64,000 nucleotides of DNA, from the NCBI RefSeq assembly GCF_002906655.1, contig NZ_CP025795.1, positions 1,240,001 to 1,304,000 on the forward strand, read 5' to 3'. The position numbers and the translations under genes are program-made. The notes beneath the pieces were generated by a model that did no database searches, was not told where the DNA came from, and saw only the letters and a program-made list of their open reading frames with translations. Of this stretch, positions 38,126 to 47,673 are shown in pieces (position 1 is the stretch's first letter; each line of letters begins with the position of its first letter). This DNA is from Vibrio hyugaensis (lineage in GTDB: Bacteria; Pseudomonadota; Gammaproteobacteria; Enterobacterales; Vibrionaceae).

Positions 38126-38482
38126 TTTAAGCCTCATATCCCCAGTCACCTATCATCATGTCAGTCCACACAAGATGACTTAATTTTTTTTCTGGTTCGT
38201 AGTACTCGGTTTCTGTAAAAAGTTAACTAGATTCAGATCATATCATAAGGCTCTTCATCGACCTCCCTCCCAAGAAGCGCCGACTCTCAGAAATCAAACA
38301 TTATCAATAGCCTATCAAATATGAGACTGATATAATATTAGGAATCTTTTACTGTTGTATAAAAAACAAACTCAGTTGTTAAGAATCCACTAATTAGGCT
38401 ATTAAAAAGCATATTTTTCATGTAATTAGTGAATCCGTTACTATTTATTACTTGGTAACTAGAACAAACTATATTCAAGGAA
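38126..38482. other. Left junction region of the accessory island; candidate operator
   Basis: This 357-base gap has no gene. Composition turns AT-rich here, so the junction between host and island is placed in or near it. CACTAATTA (38388-38396) and TAATTAGTG (38423-38431) form a perfect 9-bp inverted repeat with a 26-base spacer, about 50 bases before the first island gene, and may be an operator. No convincing transposon terminal repeat was found. Confidence 0.4.
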
Positions 38483-39610
38483 GTGGTGTTGGTCGATCAA
38501 AGTGTAAATGCAGGTGTTACTGCACAGCAGGGCTTCGCCTTACAGCGGAATATGGCTCTTTTCTTAATACTGGACAACTACGATAGTAAATTTGATGGCT
38601 CAAAGTACTTTCTATCCCTAGAACATTTAGAAGATATATTATTCTGTCATCTAGACGATCACGGCCAGGCTGTCAAAGTAGAGACATATCAATCAAAAAA
38701 GAAGTCCGTTGGCAATTGGTCTATTGATGCTGAACTTGCCGAGATAATAGTAAAAATACTCAAGGTAGGGAAAACGCTATTAGCAGACCCCCACCCTAAG
38801 TGCAGCAACTATAGTCACGACCTTCACTTTTCTTCTAACTCTAGTATGAAATTAACGACGAAAGTAAAATGTGGCGCTGATGGAAAGCAGACAACTAAAA
38901 CCTATAGCCAAATCGTAAGTGAAGCAGACTCAGAAGTAATCTACTCAGAATTAGATCCCATAATACAAAATGCTCTAACCACAAAACTTACAACGCATGA
39001 TTCATACAACAGTGAAAATTTGTATGAAGAACTAAACAATTTAAAATTCTTGTACATCGATTTCAGTCGAACAAATAAAGAACAAGAAAATCAGTTAAGA
39101 ACCAAACTCGAAGATATCTTTGATAGAAAAATAAGTGACTCTAAGGCTGCACTGGATTCGATCTTTAGGCTGTTCAGAGATGTTGAATTAACATACAACC
39201 AGCAGAGTATGGCTCGGCTGTCAGATAAGTCAAAGCAAGTACACAGTCAAGATATCAACAATGCTATCGAAATCATAACCACCAAATCAAAAGCATTCCA
39301 GTTTTGGCGAGACCATAGTAGAGACATTAGCCGAAAGCTAGGAGTTAAACCATTTGAACGAGACTCATTTGAAATGAAGTTCAGCCTAGCATTTGACCTA
39401 TTTAAGAGCAAAGATGAAGCAGAACATCAGAAGATCCTGAGATTTGTAAAATCTAATTATCGTAAGTGTAGTGGATTCAGTGAAGATGACTGCATAGAAG
39501 AACTAGTAGATTTGTTCAATCAAAATCATAACTCCAACTTGGACGAGCAAACTTTAAAAGCCACCATGTATGCAGCTTACTTTGAATCTATTAATAAAAT
39601 GGACGATTAA
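38483..39610 (+). CDS. DUF4297/Cap4-type dsDNA nuclease (Lamassu LmuA-like)
   Basis: A 375-residue protein. The N terminus (GVTAQQGFALQRNMALFLIL) and the following LEHLEDILF and VETYQSKKK segments match the DUF4297/Cap4 nuclease pattern of the PD-(D/E)xK superfamily; the likely active-site residues are Asp51, Glu68 and Lys72. The rest is helical and unassigned. Starts at 38483 (GTG), 38486 (GTG) or 38489 (TTG) all follow AAGGAA; the exact codon is open. It lies two bases before a Rad50-like ATPase gene. A nuclease with a Cap4 domain next to an SMC-like ATPase is the layout of Lamassu systems, but the third component is missing. Confidence 0.6.
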   Translation: MVLVDQSVNAGVTAQQGFALQRNMALFLILDNYDSKFDGSKYFLSLEHLEDILFCHLDDHGQAVKVETYQSKKKSVGNWSIDAELAEIIVKILKVGKTLLADPHPKCSNYSHDLHFSSNSSMKLTTKVKCGADGKQTTKTYSQIVSEADSEVIYSELDPIIQNALTTKLTTHDSYNSENLYEELNNLKFLYIDFSRTNKEQENQLRTKLEDIFDRKISDSKAALDSIFRLFRDVELTYNQQSMARLSDKSKQVHSQDINNAIEIITTKSKAFQFWRDHSRDISRKLGVKPFERDSFEMKFSLAFDLFKSKDEAEHQKILRFVKSNYRKCSGFSEDDCIEELVDLFNQNHNSNLDEQTLKATMYAAYFESINKMDD

Positions 39611-39612
39611 AA

Positions 39613-41343
39613 ATGGGAATTTCAGTAGAATATAACAAATTCTTTGCATATAGCAGCAAGGCAGAAAAATATTTTGATTCTACCTTCTCTAAGGGAATTA
39701 ATATTGTTCATGGTAAGAATACATCTGGTAAAAGCACATTTATTCAGGCACTGCACTATACCTTTGGAATCAATGATGAAAAAAGGAAACTTGCCGACTT
39801 ATTGACAGAGAATGTGATTTTTAGACTAGATTTGACTATTCACAACCCTGCGCCTACCAATGTTTCGATAGTTCGAGATGATGAGATCGTTTCTATTAAA
39901 GTTGGCGAACAACCACCAATTAAGTTCATAGGTATTGGCGGTAATAACTCGCGAGAACATGTTAAGCTGAAAGTGTTTTTGTCTGAGCTATTGGGCTTTA
40001 CCCTACAACTAGAGTATGACAATGAATATAAACCAGCATCGCTGGAAGCGATGTTTTTGCCTTACTACATAGCACAAGACGTTGGCTGGGTTTATCGCCA
40101 CAAATCATTCCGAGGTTTGGACTTTGTTAAGAACTTTAAGAACGATTTTTTTGACTACTTTCTAGGTATTACAAATAATTACGACCGCCTTGAAAAAACT
40201 CGCCTCGATCGGGAAAAGAAAGAACTAGAAGCTGAATCTAGGCTTCTTCACAAGATCGAGCAAAACAACAAGAAGTTCAAATTAGCTAAAATGAAGGATG
40301 AAGCATTTACAGCTAAAACTAACGAATACATCGAGCCGTATAAAGAGAATAAATCTGAGCTGATTAGGCTAGAAAAAGAATACTTGTCCATATGCAACAA
40401 GATAACACTACTAGAGGAAAGTAGAAAAACTCTGCTTAGGGTTAGGCGTAACCTGAAGACAAATATTCTGGCCGCTGAAAAGTGCCCTACGTGCTCGCAC
40501 ACACTATCTCATTCAATAGAAGATACTTATAATTTTCTCCAAGACAAGAATGATACTGAAACGCAAATAAAAGAGTTAAACAAAAACATCAAAGCACTCA
40601 AAGATTCTCAAGGAAAATTGAACTCAATAATCAATGACATTGACGAGAAACGCCAGATGGTTGAGCAGGATTATTATGAACTCTTAGAGTATAAGGTTGA
40701 CGATGTAACCTTAGACTCATGGTTAAAAAATAAAGTCAACGTAGAGGTATCAGGAGAGCTCAATAGTAAGCTTGGTGAAATAACATCAAGAATACTGTCT
40801 ATTGAAGAAGAACTAAGCAAATTCAAAACCGATGAAGCCGTTAAAAAAGAAAGAAGAAATGCAAGTTATTCATTCAAATCTACTTTTGAAAAGTATACGT
40901 CTGAATTGCACGTGAAACCTTTTGAAGACGATAGGTTCTACTTACTCTATGACATACCTGCATTTCCAAGACAAGGCGTTGAATTGTTGAAGACTCTTCT
41001 GGCTTACAATTTCACCTTTGTAGAGACGATTAAAAAAACTGAGTATGTGCATGTATTGCCGTTCGTACTTGATGCCATATTTGAAGGTGATTTCGAGGAT
41101 GAAAGCAAGGATGAGATTCTTCATTTTATCAAAAGTCATACGCCATCAGATCAACAGTTCATTTTTTCAATAGCCGACTCAAAAAGTAACGCACATTCTG
41201 CTAAGTCATACAACATAAAACATTTTGAGGGTAACGCTAACCTGATTTGTATCGGAGAGAATACTAAGCAAAGATCATTTCTTGCGGACTACCGAGGGGA
41301 ATGCGACCAGTATATCAGTGAAACTATGGATATTTTAAGTTGA
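39613..41343 (+). CDS. Rad50/SMC-like ATPase with zinc-hook motif (LmuB-like)
   Basis: A 576-residue ATPase. Walker A HGKNTSGKST is at 33-42, the Q-loop region AMFLPYYIAQDVGW at about 146-159, and a coiled coil (about 190-400) carries a CPTC hook at 291-294. The Walker-B-like segment VLPFVLDAIF is near residue 485. Such short hook ATPases serve as DNA-end sensors in Lamassu-type defence. ATG 39613 follows the nuclease stop by two bases, so the two proteins probably form one complex. A hairpin follows the stop. Confidence 0.7.
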   Translation: MGISVEYNKFFAYSSKAEKYFDSTFSKGINIVHGKNTSGKSTFIQALHYTFGINDEKRKLADLLTENVIFRLDLTIHNPAPTNVSIVRDDEIVSIKVGEQPPIKFIGIGGNNSREHVKLKVFLSELLGFTLQLEYDNEYKPASLEAMFLPYYIAQDVGWVYRHKSFRGLDFVKNFKNDFFDYFLGITNNYDRLEKTRLDREKKELEAESRLLHKIEQNNKKFKLAKMKDEAFTAKTNEYIEPYKENKSELIRLEKEYLSICNKITLLEESRKTLLRVRRNLKTNILAAEKCPTCSHTLSHSIEDTYNFLQDKNDTETQIKELNKNIKALKDSQGKLNSIINDIDEKRQMVEQDYYELLEYKVDDVTLDSWLKNKVNVEVSGELNSKLGEITSRILSIEEELSKFKTDEAVKKERRNASYSFKSTFEKYTSELHVKPFEDDRFYLLYDIPAFPRQGVELLKTLLAYNFTFVETIKKTEYVHVLPFVLDAIFEGDFEDESKDEILHFIKSHTPSDQQFIFSIADSKSNAHSAKSYNIKHFEGNANLICIGENTKQRSFLADYRGECDQYISETMDILS

Positions 41344-41372
41344 GATACTTAGCTTAATCACCAAACTCATCA

Positions 41373-41395
41373 AGCGCGAGCCTACTGCTCGCGCT
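41373..41395. terminator. Hairpin after the Rad50-like ATPase gene
   Basis: A perfect 9-bp stem AGCGCGAGC/GCTCGCGCT with a CTACT loop lies 30 bases after the stop. There is no T-run on either side, so termination is uncertain. Confidence 0.5.
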
Positions 41396-41471
41396 GCTCT
41401 AGTTAGATACCCAGTATCTCCACCAAATTCAGATGCAATTAGTATCAATTACACCATAAACCGTGCGCTCT

Positions 41472-41924
41472 TTATCGCATTCTTGCCTGTAGCCCATACC
41501 GTAGAGGTATTGCTGACATATAAAAAGGTGAACTCCTGTGATAAAGCAAGTTCTTATATGATTCTTTAGTTTCAAAAGACATTATAACAACCAGAGAGTT
41601 ATTCGCAGCGACGATAGCCGACCTCAGCCAGAAAGTCTCATTACACTCCAAAGGTGCCAGCGCGTCAGCTCCTTCAAAGATGACAAGTGTCTTGCGTCTA
41701 CAACCTTCCAAAGTAGCAACCAGTTCTCGATTCTCTTCTGCTGTGAAAGCAACTAGGGGGGATGCATACTCATTAAAGTTCAGATTAAAGACATCTATGC
41801 CTCTACTCTTAGCTCGGTCTCTACACACATCCAAGTAGCCCTCTGGTGTATGCTCAGTTATCAATGAGCAGATGGTGAGCTCTAGTTCCCATGCCATACT
41901 GATAAATATTTCTGCGCTAACCAT
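41472..41924 (-). CDS. Small unknown protein divergent from the Tn7-like operon
   Basis: A 150-residue protein that I do not recognise. It has an acidic, mixed alpha/beta look, with a hydrophobic strand ending in Asp (KTLVIFEGADALAP) that resembles a Walker-B strand, but no Walker A. It could be a truncated or degenerate ATPase. It is divergent from tnsA across a 423-base gap. The start ATG 41924 is the first ATG; the ribosome-binding site is weak. Whether it belongs to the transposon or to the preceding nuclease pair is unclear. Confidence 0.45.
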   Translation of the reverse strand: MVSAEIFISMAWELELTICSLITEHTPEGYLDVCRDRAKSRGIDVFNLNFNEYASPLVAFTAEENRELVATLEGCRRKTLVIFEGADALAPLECNETFWLRSAIVAANNSLVVIMSFETKESYKNLLYHRSSPFYMSAIPLRYGLQARMR

Positions 41925-42124
41925 AACCAAGCCTAACTAATCATCACATGTTTGTAATTTTAGCCTCTTTAAAAAAGATATCTAACTCTGTCGAAAATAA
42001 GCAACCAGACCAATAAATTTGCATGTTTTATCAGTTTTTTTTAAGTCAGGGATCCAAGTGTACGATCCGTGAACAATCCTTTCTTAAAGCAATGAAATAT
42101 AAAGGCATTAGATTCTATATCGAT

Positions 42125-42258
42125 TTATATAAGGAATAATAAATAAGCCTAATGAAAAACTGCAAATTCCATGTATCACTTCAAATATCACATTGAATTA
42201 CAAGCTTTTCTAATTCAGATCCCTAAGCTCTAAACTAATTATATAAGTTATAATAAAT
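42125..42258. repeat. Two 20-base direct repeats upstream of tnsA
   Basis: TTATATAAGGAATAATAAAT (42125-42144) and TTATATAAGTTATAATAAAT (42239-42258) match at 18 of 20 positions. Spacing and length are in the range of TnsB binding sites at Tn7-like ends, but they could also be regulator sites. The 423-base gap 41925-42347 holds no gene. Confidence 0.4.
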
Positions 42259-42347
42259 CCTTTATTTACAACCACTTATAAGCACAGCCAGTTAGACAAA
42301 CCCTAGAAAGGCTGCTAACAATATATTAGTAAGTGAGGATTAGGCAT

Positions 42348-43211
42348 ATGAAAATAGTTAAGCAACCATACATAACAAACTATGAGCTCAGAAAATTAGA
42401 AAAACACTTAAAGAAGATTAAGAATGGCGAGTACGAGCCATATATTACAGTTCGCCGTTCAAATAGTGTCGGTCTATCTCATATTGTTTTCAGTCACAAG
42501 ACGAAACGCTGCCATCACTTATTCAGCCTAGGTGAGCTTGCTCTATTCTTTCATCTTGAGCACGATCCTGAAGTCTTGGATATACAAGAGCAATACCCCT
42601 TACCGATAAATGAAACTCTCGAGTGGGCTAAACATCTGAATTATCGACACCCTGCTAAATACAAAGAAAGGGATGGTAAAGATATTCCTGCTGCAACCAT
42701 GACCACGGATTTCGTTGTCACCTTGTATGATGCGACGAGAGACCAGCTTGGCGTTCAGCCGTATAACTATAAACCGACCTCAGCACTAAGCACTGAATTT
42801 GAGCCTCCCCAAAAAGTCACACGAACCCAACAAAAGTTCAAAATTGAAGAGATGTACTGGGGGCATTACAACCATCATCTAACGCAAATAACAGATGAAG
42901 ACTTAAACCCCAACAAAACATACAACCTTCAATGGCTTAGAGAGACTTACCATCATGTACGCGAGAGCCAAATCGAAGGCCCACTGTGCGAAGGGATGTT
43001 AAACACTCTAAACAAGAGCCTTATGAACGACCCAGAGAAAACTCTAAAGCAGCATTTGAATCACGCATCATTAGTACATGATGTAACCGAACTTGCTGCG
43101 TTAGAGATATTTCAACATCTTGCGTATTCAGGTCAACTAGACGTTGACCTGAATGAGCGCATAGAAGTTTTTCGCCCTGTAATGATGATTACGCAACACG
43201 ATGAGAATTAA
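42348..43211 (+). CDS. tnsA: Tn7-like transposition protein TnsA (endonuclease)
   Basis: A 287-residue restriction-endonuclease-like protein that cuts the 5' ends of the element, so that transposition is cut-and-paste. Candidate catalytic residues are Glu63 (in SLGELALFF), Asp121 (in TTDFVVT) and Lys142 (in YNYK), in the same order and nearly the same spacing as in Tn7 TnsA. The start ATG 42348 is preferred, with AGGA upstream. It overlaps tnsB by 11 bases. The length is close to the 273 residues of Tn7 TnsA. Confidence 0.9.
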   Translation: MKIVKQPYITNYELRKLEKHLKKIKNGEYEPYITVRRSNSVGLSHIVFSHKTKRCHHLFSLGELALFFHLEHDPEVLDIQEQYPLPINETLEWAKHLNYRHPAKYKERDGKDIPAATMTTDFVVTLYDATRDQLGVQPYNYKPTSALSTEFEPPQKVTRTQQKFKIEEMYWGHYNHHLTQITDEDLNPNKTYNLQWLRETYHHVRESQIEGPLCEGMLNTLNKSLMNDPEKTLKQHLNHASLVHDVTELAALEIFQHLAYSGQLDVDLNERIEVFRPVMMITQHDEN

Positions 43212-45378
43212 TCAAAAATTAGTCGATGGCAAAAAAAGGCTTGAATATCTTATCGTAGATATTTGCCAAGACCTCGACCAAATTGCTGTCACTCAGCTCA
43301 ATGTTGAACGCCCTAAAAGGCCTCATACGATTATGCTAAGTGATACGTTGAGGCAAATAGAGCTGGGCAAATGGAAAGTGCTAGAGCATTCCTTTAGCCC
43401 TTACCTATACATGTCGGACGAAGAGTTACTGAAGGATAAGAAGCGCAGAAAGTGGTTACAACGCAGAGATAGCAGCTTTAACATTATTGCCCCGTTAATC
43501 GATAACGACGAACTACGTTACAACTATCTTTTTATCGATAGCAGTTCAATCTTACATCGATTGATAGAAACATCAGGTCGCAGCCGCAGTTATGTAGCAA
43601 AAATTTTAAATCGTTACTGGTATTACGGTTCTCACGTCAATGCTCTACTCCCTCTATGGAGAAATTGCGGAACGAATCAGTCTTTACCTGAAGTACCGTC
43701 ATTTGACCAAGACCCTGAGTTAGGCAAAAGTGGCCCGAAAACCAGATATGGAAGTCCTTATCGTGGAATCACTCAGCAAGACATTAAACATATTCGACGA
43801 TTTGCTAAAACCATTCCAAACGGTGGCAAAGCTAGGCTGAGTGACCTTTACGATCAGTTTACACGCAAGTTCATGTATGCACGTGTTAAACCAATGATTG
43901 AAGAAGCACATGAGATAGCTTTGCCTGTTCCAAGGGCCAAACTCATTTCACGAAATGCATTTAAATATCATTTTAAGCAAAACGTAGATCAACTTGAATT
44001 GATAAGGAAGGCTGTCGGCACGACCAATTTTCAAAAAGACTTCCGAGGCCGTGCAGGCCTCGCTCGACAGGGTGTTCGTGGCCCCACAAGCCGTTATGAA
44101 ATAGATGCAACAGTCGTTGATCAATACATACGCTATCCCTACGACAAAACCAATCAGTTAGCCACGGGACGCCCTGTGATCTATCTAGTTGTAGATACGT
44201 GGTCTGGCATGTTTGTTGGCACTCACGCTTGTTTTCACGGCCCAGATTGGACTGGAGCATCACAAGCCCTTTTCAATGCTTTTACCAACAAAGTCCAGTT
44301 TGCTAAACGCTATGGCGTTGAAATTACTGAAAACGAATGGCCGTGCCACCATGTCTGCTCACAGTTAGTCATGGATCGAGGTTCCGAGTATACAGACCGT
44401 AACATTGAAAGCACGCTTAAGGGCGAAATTGGCTTATCAATCGCCAGTTTCGCTCCGTATCATCGCGGGGATTGTAAAGGAACTGTCGAGAAAGCATTTG
44501 ATATCTTTCATCAAAATGCTGTTCGATTTGTGCCTGGTCAAGTCATGAAAGTACCCAGCAAGGAAGAGCAACACGCTTCTAGAAAAGCGTCGATGTCCTT
44601 CGAAGCATTCATGGAAAAGCTCATAAGGACAATCATTTATACCAATAACAACCGCCTTAGAAAGAACAACCATAACTTCGAGATGTCTCGTGATGATGTT
44701 GGTTTCTCTCCTAGAGACTTATATCTCTACGGGCTAGAAGAAATGATGATACCGCCAGCTCAGATTCCTGAAGAGCGACTTCGTTTCGCATTGCTCCCTG
44801 CTGACAAGGCGACTGTGAGAATGGAGGGCGTTTACTTTAAGGGGCTGTATTACAGCGCTAACAAAATCATTCATAAACAATGGTTAGACAAAGCTCGTAA
44901 TTTTGGCCGATACACAGTGGAAGTTCGATACGACCAAAATTCAACGAACTTTATTTGGTGTAAAGACCCTGAATCTAACGAACTAATTACTTTAGAACTC
45001 ACTGATCGCTCTGAAGCGTATCGTAATCAAATTTGGCAATCGACCCTTCATGAAATCGAATTAACCAAACAAAAACAAAGCCTTCATGAAGAACATTCAT
45101 TCGCTAACAAAATTGAGTTCTTAAACAAACTGGATGAAATCGATAAACAAGCAAAAGCTGACGCTCGATACTTAAAAACATCGTCAGCAAAGTCTATCCA
45201 GACAGGTATCAAAGAACGAAAGAGTATCGTCTCTTCTATTGAACGCAGCAAACAATCTGAGCAAATAGCAGCAACGTTAAGTTCCGAAGGTAACGCTAGC
45301 TCCACTGCTAAAAAGAATACCCAACACTTGGAAACACCTGATTTTTTTGACTTTGATGATGAACAAGATGATAGCTAA
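43201..45378 (+). CDS. tnsB: Tn7-like transposase TnsB (DDE integrase)
   Basis: A 725-residue DDE-type transposase that joins the 3' ends to the target. The integrase core has Asp302 (in YEIDATVVD), Asp392 (in LVMDRGSEYTD) and Glu430 (in KGTVEKAFD), so the catalytic triad is complete. Helix-turn-helix DNA-binding regions lie before it. The C-terminal tail (about 640-725) is charged and probably contacts TnsC. It overlaps tnsA and tnsC, so translation of the operon is coupled. Confidence 0.94.
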   Translation: MRINQKLVDGKKRLEYLIVDICQDLDQIAVTQLNVERPKRPHTIMLSDTLRQIELGKWKVLEHSFSPYLYMSDEELLKDKKRRKWLQRRDSSFNIIAPLIDNDELRYNYLFIDSSSILHRLIETSGRSRSYVAKILNRYWYYGSHVNALLPLWRNCGTNQSLPEVPSFDQDPELGKSGPKTRYGSPYRGITQQDIKHIRRFAKTIPNGGKARLSDLYDQFTRKFMYARVKPMIEEAHEIALPVPRAKLISRNAFKYHFKQNVDQLELIRKAVGTTNFQKDFRGRAGLARQGVRGPTSRYEIDATVVDQYIRYPYDKTNQLATGRPVIYLVVDTWSGMFVGTHACFHGPDWTGASQALFNAFTNKVQFAKRYGVEITENEWPCHHVCSQLVMDRGSEYTDRNIESTLKGEIGLSIASFAPYHRGDCKGTVEKAFDIFHQNAVRFVPGQVMKVPSKEEQHASRKASMSFEAFMEKLIRTIIYTNNNRLRKNNHNFEMSRDDVGFSPRDLYLYGLEEMMIPPAQIPEERLRFALLPADKATVRMEGVYFKGLYYSANKIIHKQWLDKARNFGRYTVEVRYDQNSTNFIWCKDPESNELITLELTDRSEAYRNQIWQSTLHEIELTKQKQSLHEEHSFANKIEFLNKLDEIDKQAKADARYLKTSSAKSIQTGIKERKSIVSSIERSKQSEQIAATLSSEGNASSTAKKNTQHLETPDFFDFDDEQDDS

Positions 45379-46762
45379 TTATATACCTCACCCTAACTCT
45401 CAGATGGCACAAAATCCTCTGATTGAAGCGCTTGGAATGCCATTGCTACCTAAACAATTTATCCAGGCAACAACACTATCTCCTGACATGATGATTGATG
45501 TCAGTTCGCTCCCTACTGAGCATCATGGTTACTACACCAGAACATTCATTGATAACCTATCTGAGTGCTATGTTGTTCAGGATGAAGCCCCACGCCTTTA
45601 TGACACCGTATTTCGCATGATTGAGCGAGGCTATATCTATCGCAACCCTTTGGTGTATGGCGATATTAAACAATTGCAATTTGCCGACTCTATTGAAATA
45701 CCTGAAGGGCAAGAGCGCACTCTAAAGCAAACAGCAAATCAGCAGAGTTTTTTGGTAGCAGGTCTATCAGGTCGCGGAAAGTCAGCGATGGTAGAAAGCA
45801 TCTTGTCTGCCATTCCTCAAGTCATTTCACATCAAGAGTACCAAGGACAAAAGTTCATCTACGAACAGATTGTCTGGCTCAAGATCGATATCCCAACTGC
45901 TCGCGGGCAGCGTGCACTACTCTGGAGGATTCTTGAGTCCATCGATTCGGTAACTGGTGAGAATTATTACGAATCACATCAGAAAAGCTCAGTTACAGCA
46001 CTAATGATTGCGGTTCGTAAGGCTCTACTCATCCATGGTGTTGGGATTATTGTTCTAGATGAAGCTCAGAACCTATCTGAAACTCGACAGTACGAGAAAG
46101 TCGGTAACAACGAGAACGCCACACTAAAGTTCGTGGAAGAGTTGTTTAACAAGGTTGGTGTACCACTATTACTCGTCGGGACACTATCAACACTTAATCT
46201 GTTTTCTAAAGAGATGACTGCCGCTAGGCGAATTGGAAAGACAGGGTCGCTAATCTTAGAGCAATGTGATGTTGAAAGTTCGTTTTGGAGACGCTTCATT
46301 AAGCAAATGTGCCCGACACAATTACTTAAGAATCAGACAACTGACATTGATACTCTAACGCGCCATGTTCACTACTTATCAGCAGGGATCCCTGCTATCG
46401 CGAGCAGCCTAATAAAGGCCACATTGTCTTATCTGACTTATCTAACACCAAACAATCAAGACCTAAGCATGGCTGCTCTAGACCATGTATTTAAAGAGCA
46501 GTTTCTCTTGGTCTCGGGGGCATTAACGGCACTAAAGCGTGGTCAGTTTTATAAATATGAGGATTGCAATCCTTTATCTCAATTGCACTCGGTTCAACAA
46601 GATTTGTTTTCAGAAAGTGGCTCAAATATTGACGGCAACCAAGTCTGTAAGCAATCACCTAGAAGCTCTAGTTCTGCCGTAAACCTTACTGAGAAAGACC
46701 AAGAAATGCTAGAGAGCTTAACTCCTGAAGCCTTATTAGCGCAGGCTAGAAAGTATGAATAA
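45356..46762 (+). CDS. tnsC: Tn7-like AAA+ regulator TnsC
   Basis: An ATP-dependent target-complex adaptor of 468 residues. Walker A GLSGRGKS is at about 136-143 and Walker B IIVLDEAQ near 232-239. It connects the TniQ/TnsD target selectors to the TnsAB transposase. Several starts are possible (TTG 45347, ATG 45356, 45359, 45368), all inside the end of tnsB. The gene overlaps the tniQ start by 8 bases. Confidence 0.92.
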   Translation: MMNKMIANYIPHPNSQMAQNPLIEALGMPLLPKQFIQATTLSPDMMIDVSSLPTEHHGYYTRTFIDNLSECYVVQDEAPRLYDTVFRMIERGYIYRNPLVYGDIKQLQFADSIEIPEGQERTLKQTANQQSFLVAGLSGRGKSAMVESILSAIPQVISHQEYQGQKFIYEQIVWLKIDIPTARGQRALLWRILESIDSVTGENYYESHQKSSVTALMIAVRKALLIHGVGIIVLDEAQNLSETRQYEKVGNNENATLKFVEELFNKVGVPLLLVGTLSTLNLFSKEMTAARRIGKTGSLILEQCDVESSFWRRFIKQMCPTQLLKNQTTDIDTLTRHVHYLSAGIPAIASSLIKATLSYLTYLTPNNQDLSMAALDHVFKEQFLLVSGALTALKRGQFYKYEDCNPLSQLHSVQQDLFSESGSNIDGNQVCKQSPRSSSSAVNLTEKDQEMLESLTPEALLAQARKYE

Positions 46763-47669
46763 CATCTTGAACCTGCTACCGAACGAACACCTAAGAAGCT
46801 TCCTTAGCCGAGTTCATACTATGTCCCCTTTTGGCACTTTTGCTACTTCAGCAAAACGTGTAGGGCTGGCTAATTTCAGTGCGTCGCCAGTTACAGTCAT
46901 GTCTGACCTAGACACCATTCTGATGAATATTCTTAATGATGACAATCGTTCGATTTGGCAAATGCATATGCACGGTAACGTCATCGAGTCTTTCCTCAAC
47001 GAGCGAGAGAAGCGCGAACTACCATTGTTTTTGAAAGGAAAGCCATATGACATCGACTTTACACAATCCCAAACGGTACATAATCGTTTTTGGCGCTACT
47101 GCAAAGACTGTATTTCTGAAGACTTAGATACTGTTGGTATTTCATATTTTCACCAACAGCACCAACTACAGGGTGTTTTTCACTGCTACAAACACGGAAC
47201 GAGGCTCATTAATAGCTGTTCTTCATGCACTTACACTGTAAAGAACCTTAGTCGAATGCAAACCCCAGCATTAATCTGTCCGAGCTGTGGTTCCAGCATG
47301 ACAAGTCAGAGAGCGTATTATGATGAAACAATGCTAAAAGTTGAACAGCTTATGTTGGCGTTAAACGATCAAACGCTCACCCTATGCCTTGAATCAGTGC
47401 AACAAAATACGTTGGCACACATCGGTTTTACGCTTGAGCAAACTGAAACGTTGGCTTTTAAGAAAGCTTGTGGCGATTGGTACAAAGAGATTTTCGTGAC
47501 TCTAGGGAAAGGCGCTCTAGAGCAGTACTTCTCGAACACGAGGAAGGTAAATGATCACATAATTTCTCCCACTATGAGGACTACACGCTTATTTTTATCG
47601 ACTTCAACAAACAGATTTAGTCCACCACTGATCTACATTCTCATGCTGGTTGCTACAGGACAGTTATAG
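46755..47669 (+). CDS. tniQ: TniQ-family target-selection protein (short)
   Basis: A 304-residue TniQ protein. It begins with the family pattern (LPNEHLRSFLSRVHTMSPFG) and has CxxC-type zinc-binding pairs (YCKDC and ICPSC) with an intervening HCYKHG segment. It lacks the long C-terminal DNA-binding half found in the TnsD next door. In other Tn7-like elements a short TniQ works with another targeting module, such as a CRISPR effector or a second pathway; none of the cas genes are in this window. It overlaps tnsC by eight bases. Confidence 0.87.
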   Translation: MNNILNLLPNEHLRSFLSRVHTMSPFGTFATSAKRVGLANFSASPVTVMSDLDTILMNILNDDNRSIWQMHMHGNVIESFLNEREKRELPLFLKGKPYDIDFTQSQTVHNRFWRYCKDCISEDLDTVGISYFHQQHQLQGVFHCYKHGTRLINSCSSCTYTVKNLSRMQTPALICPSCGSSMTSQRAYYDETMLKVEQLMLALNDQTLTLCLESVQQNTLAHIGFTLEQTETLAFKKACGDWYKEIFVTLGKGALEQYFSNTRKVNDHIISPTMRTTRLFLSTSTNRFSPPLIYILMLVATGQL

Positions 47670-47673
47670 ACCT

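Noticed and set aside
41440..41470. Word similar to the end repeat of a known CRISPR-associated transposon (ATTACACCATAAA)
   Set aside because: Only a single copy was seen, so it cannot be taken as a TnsB site.
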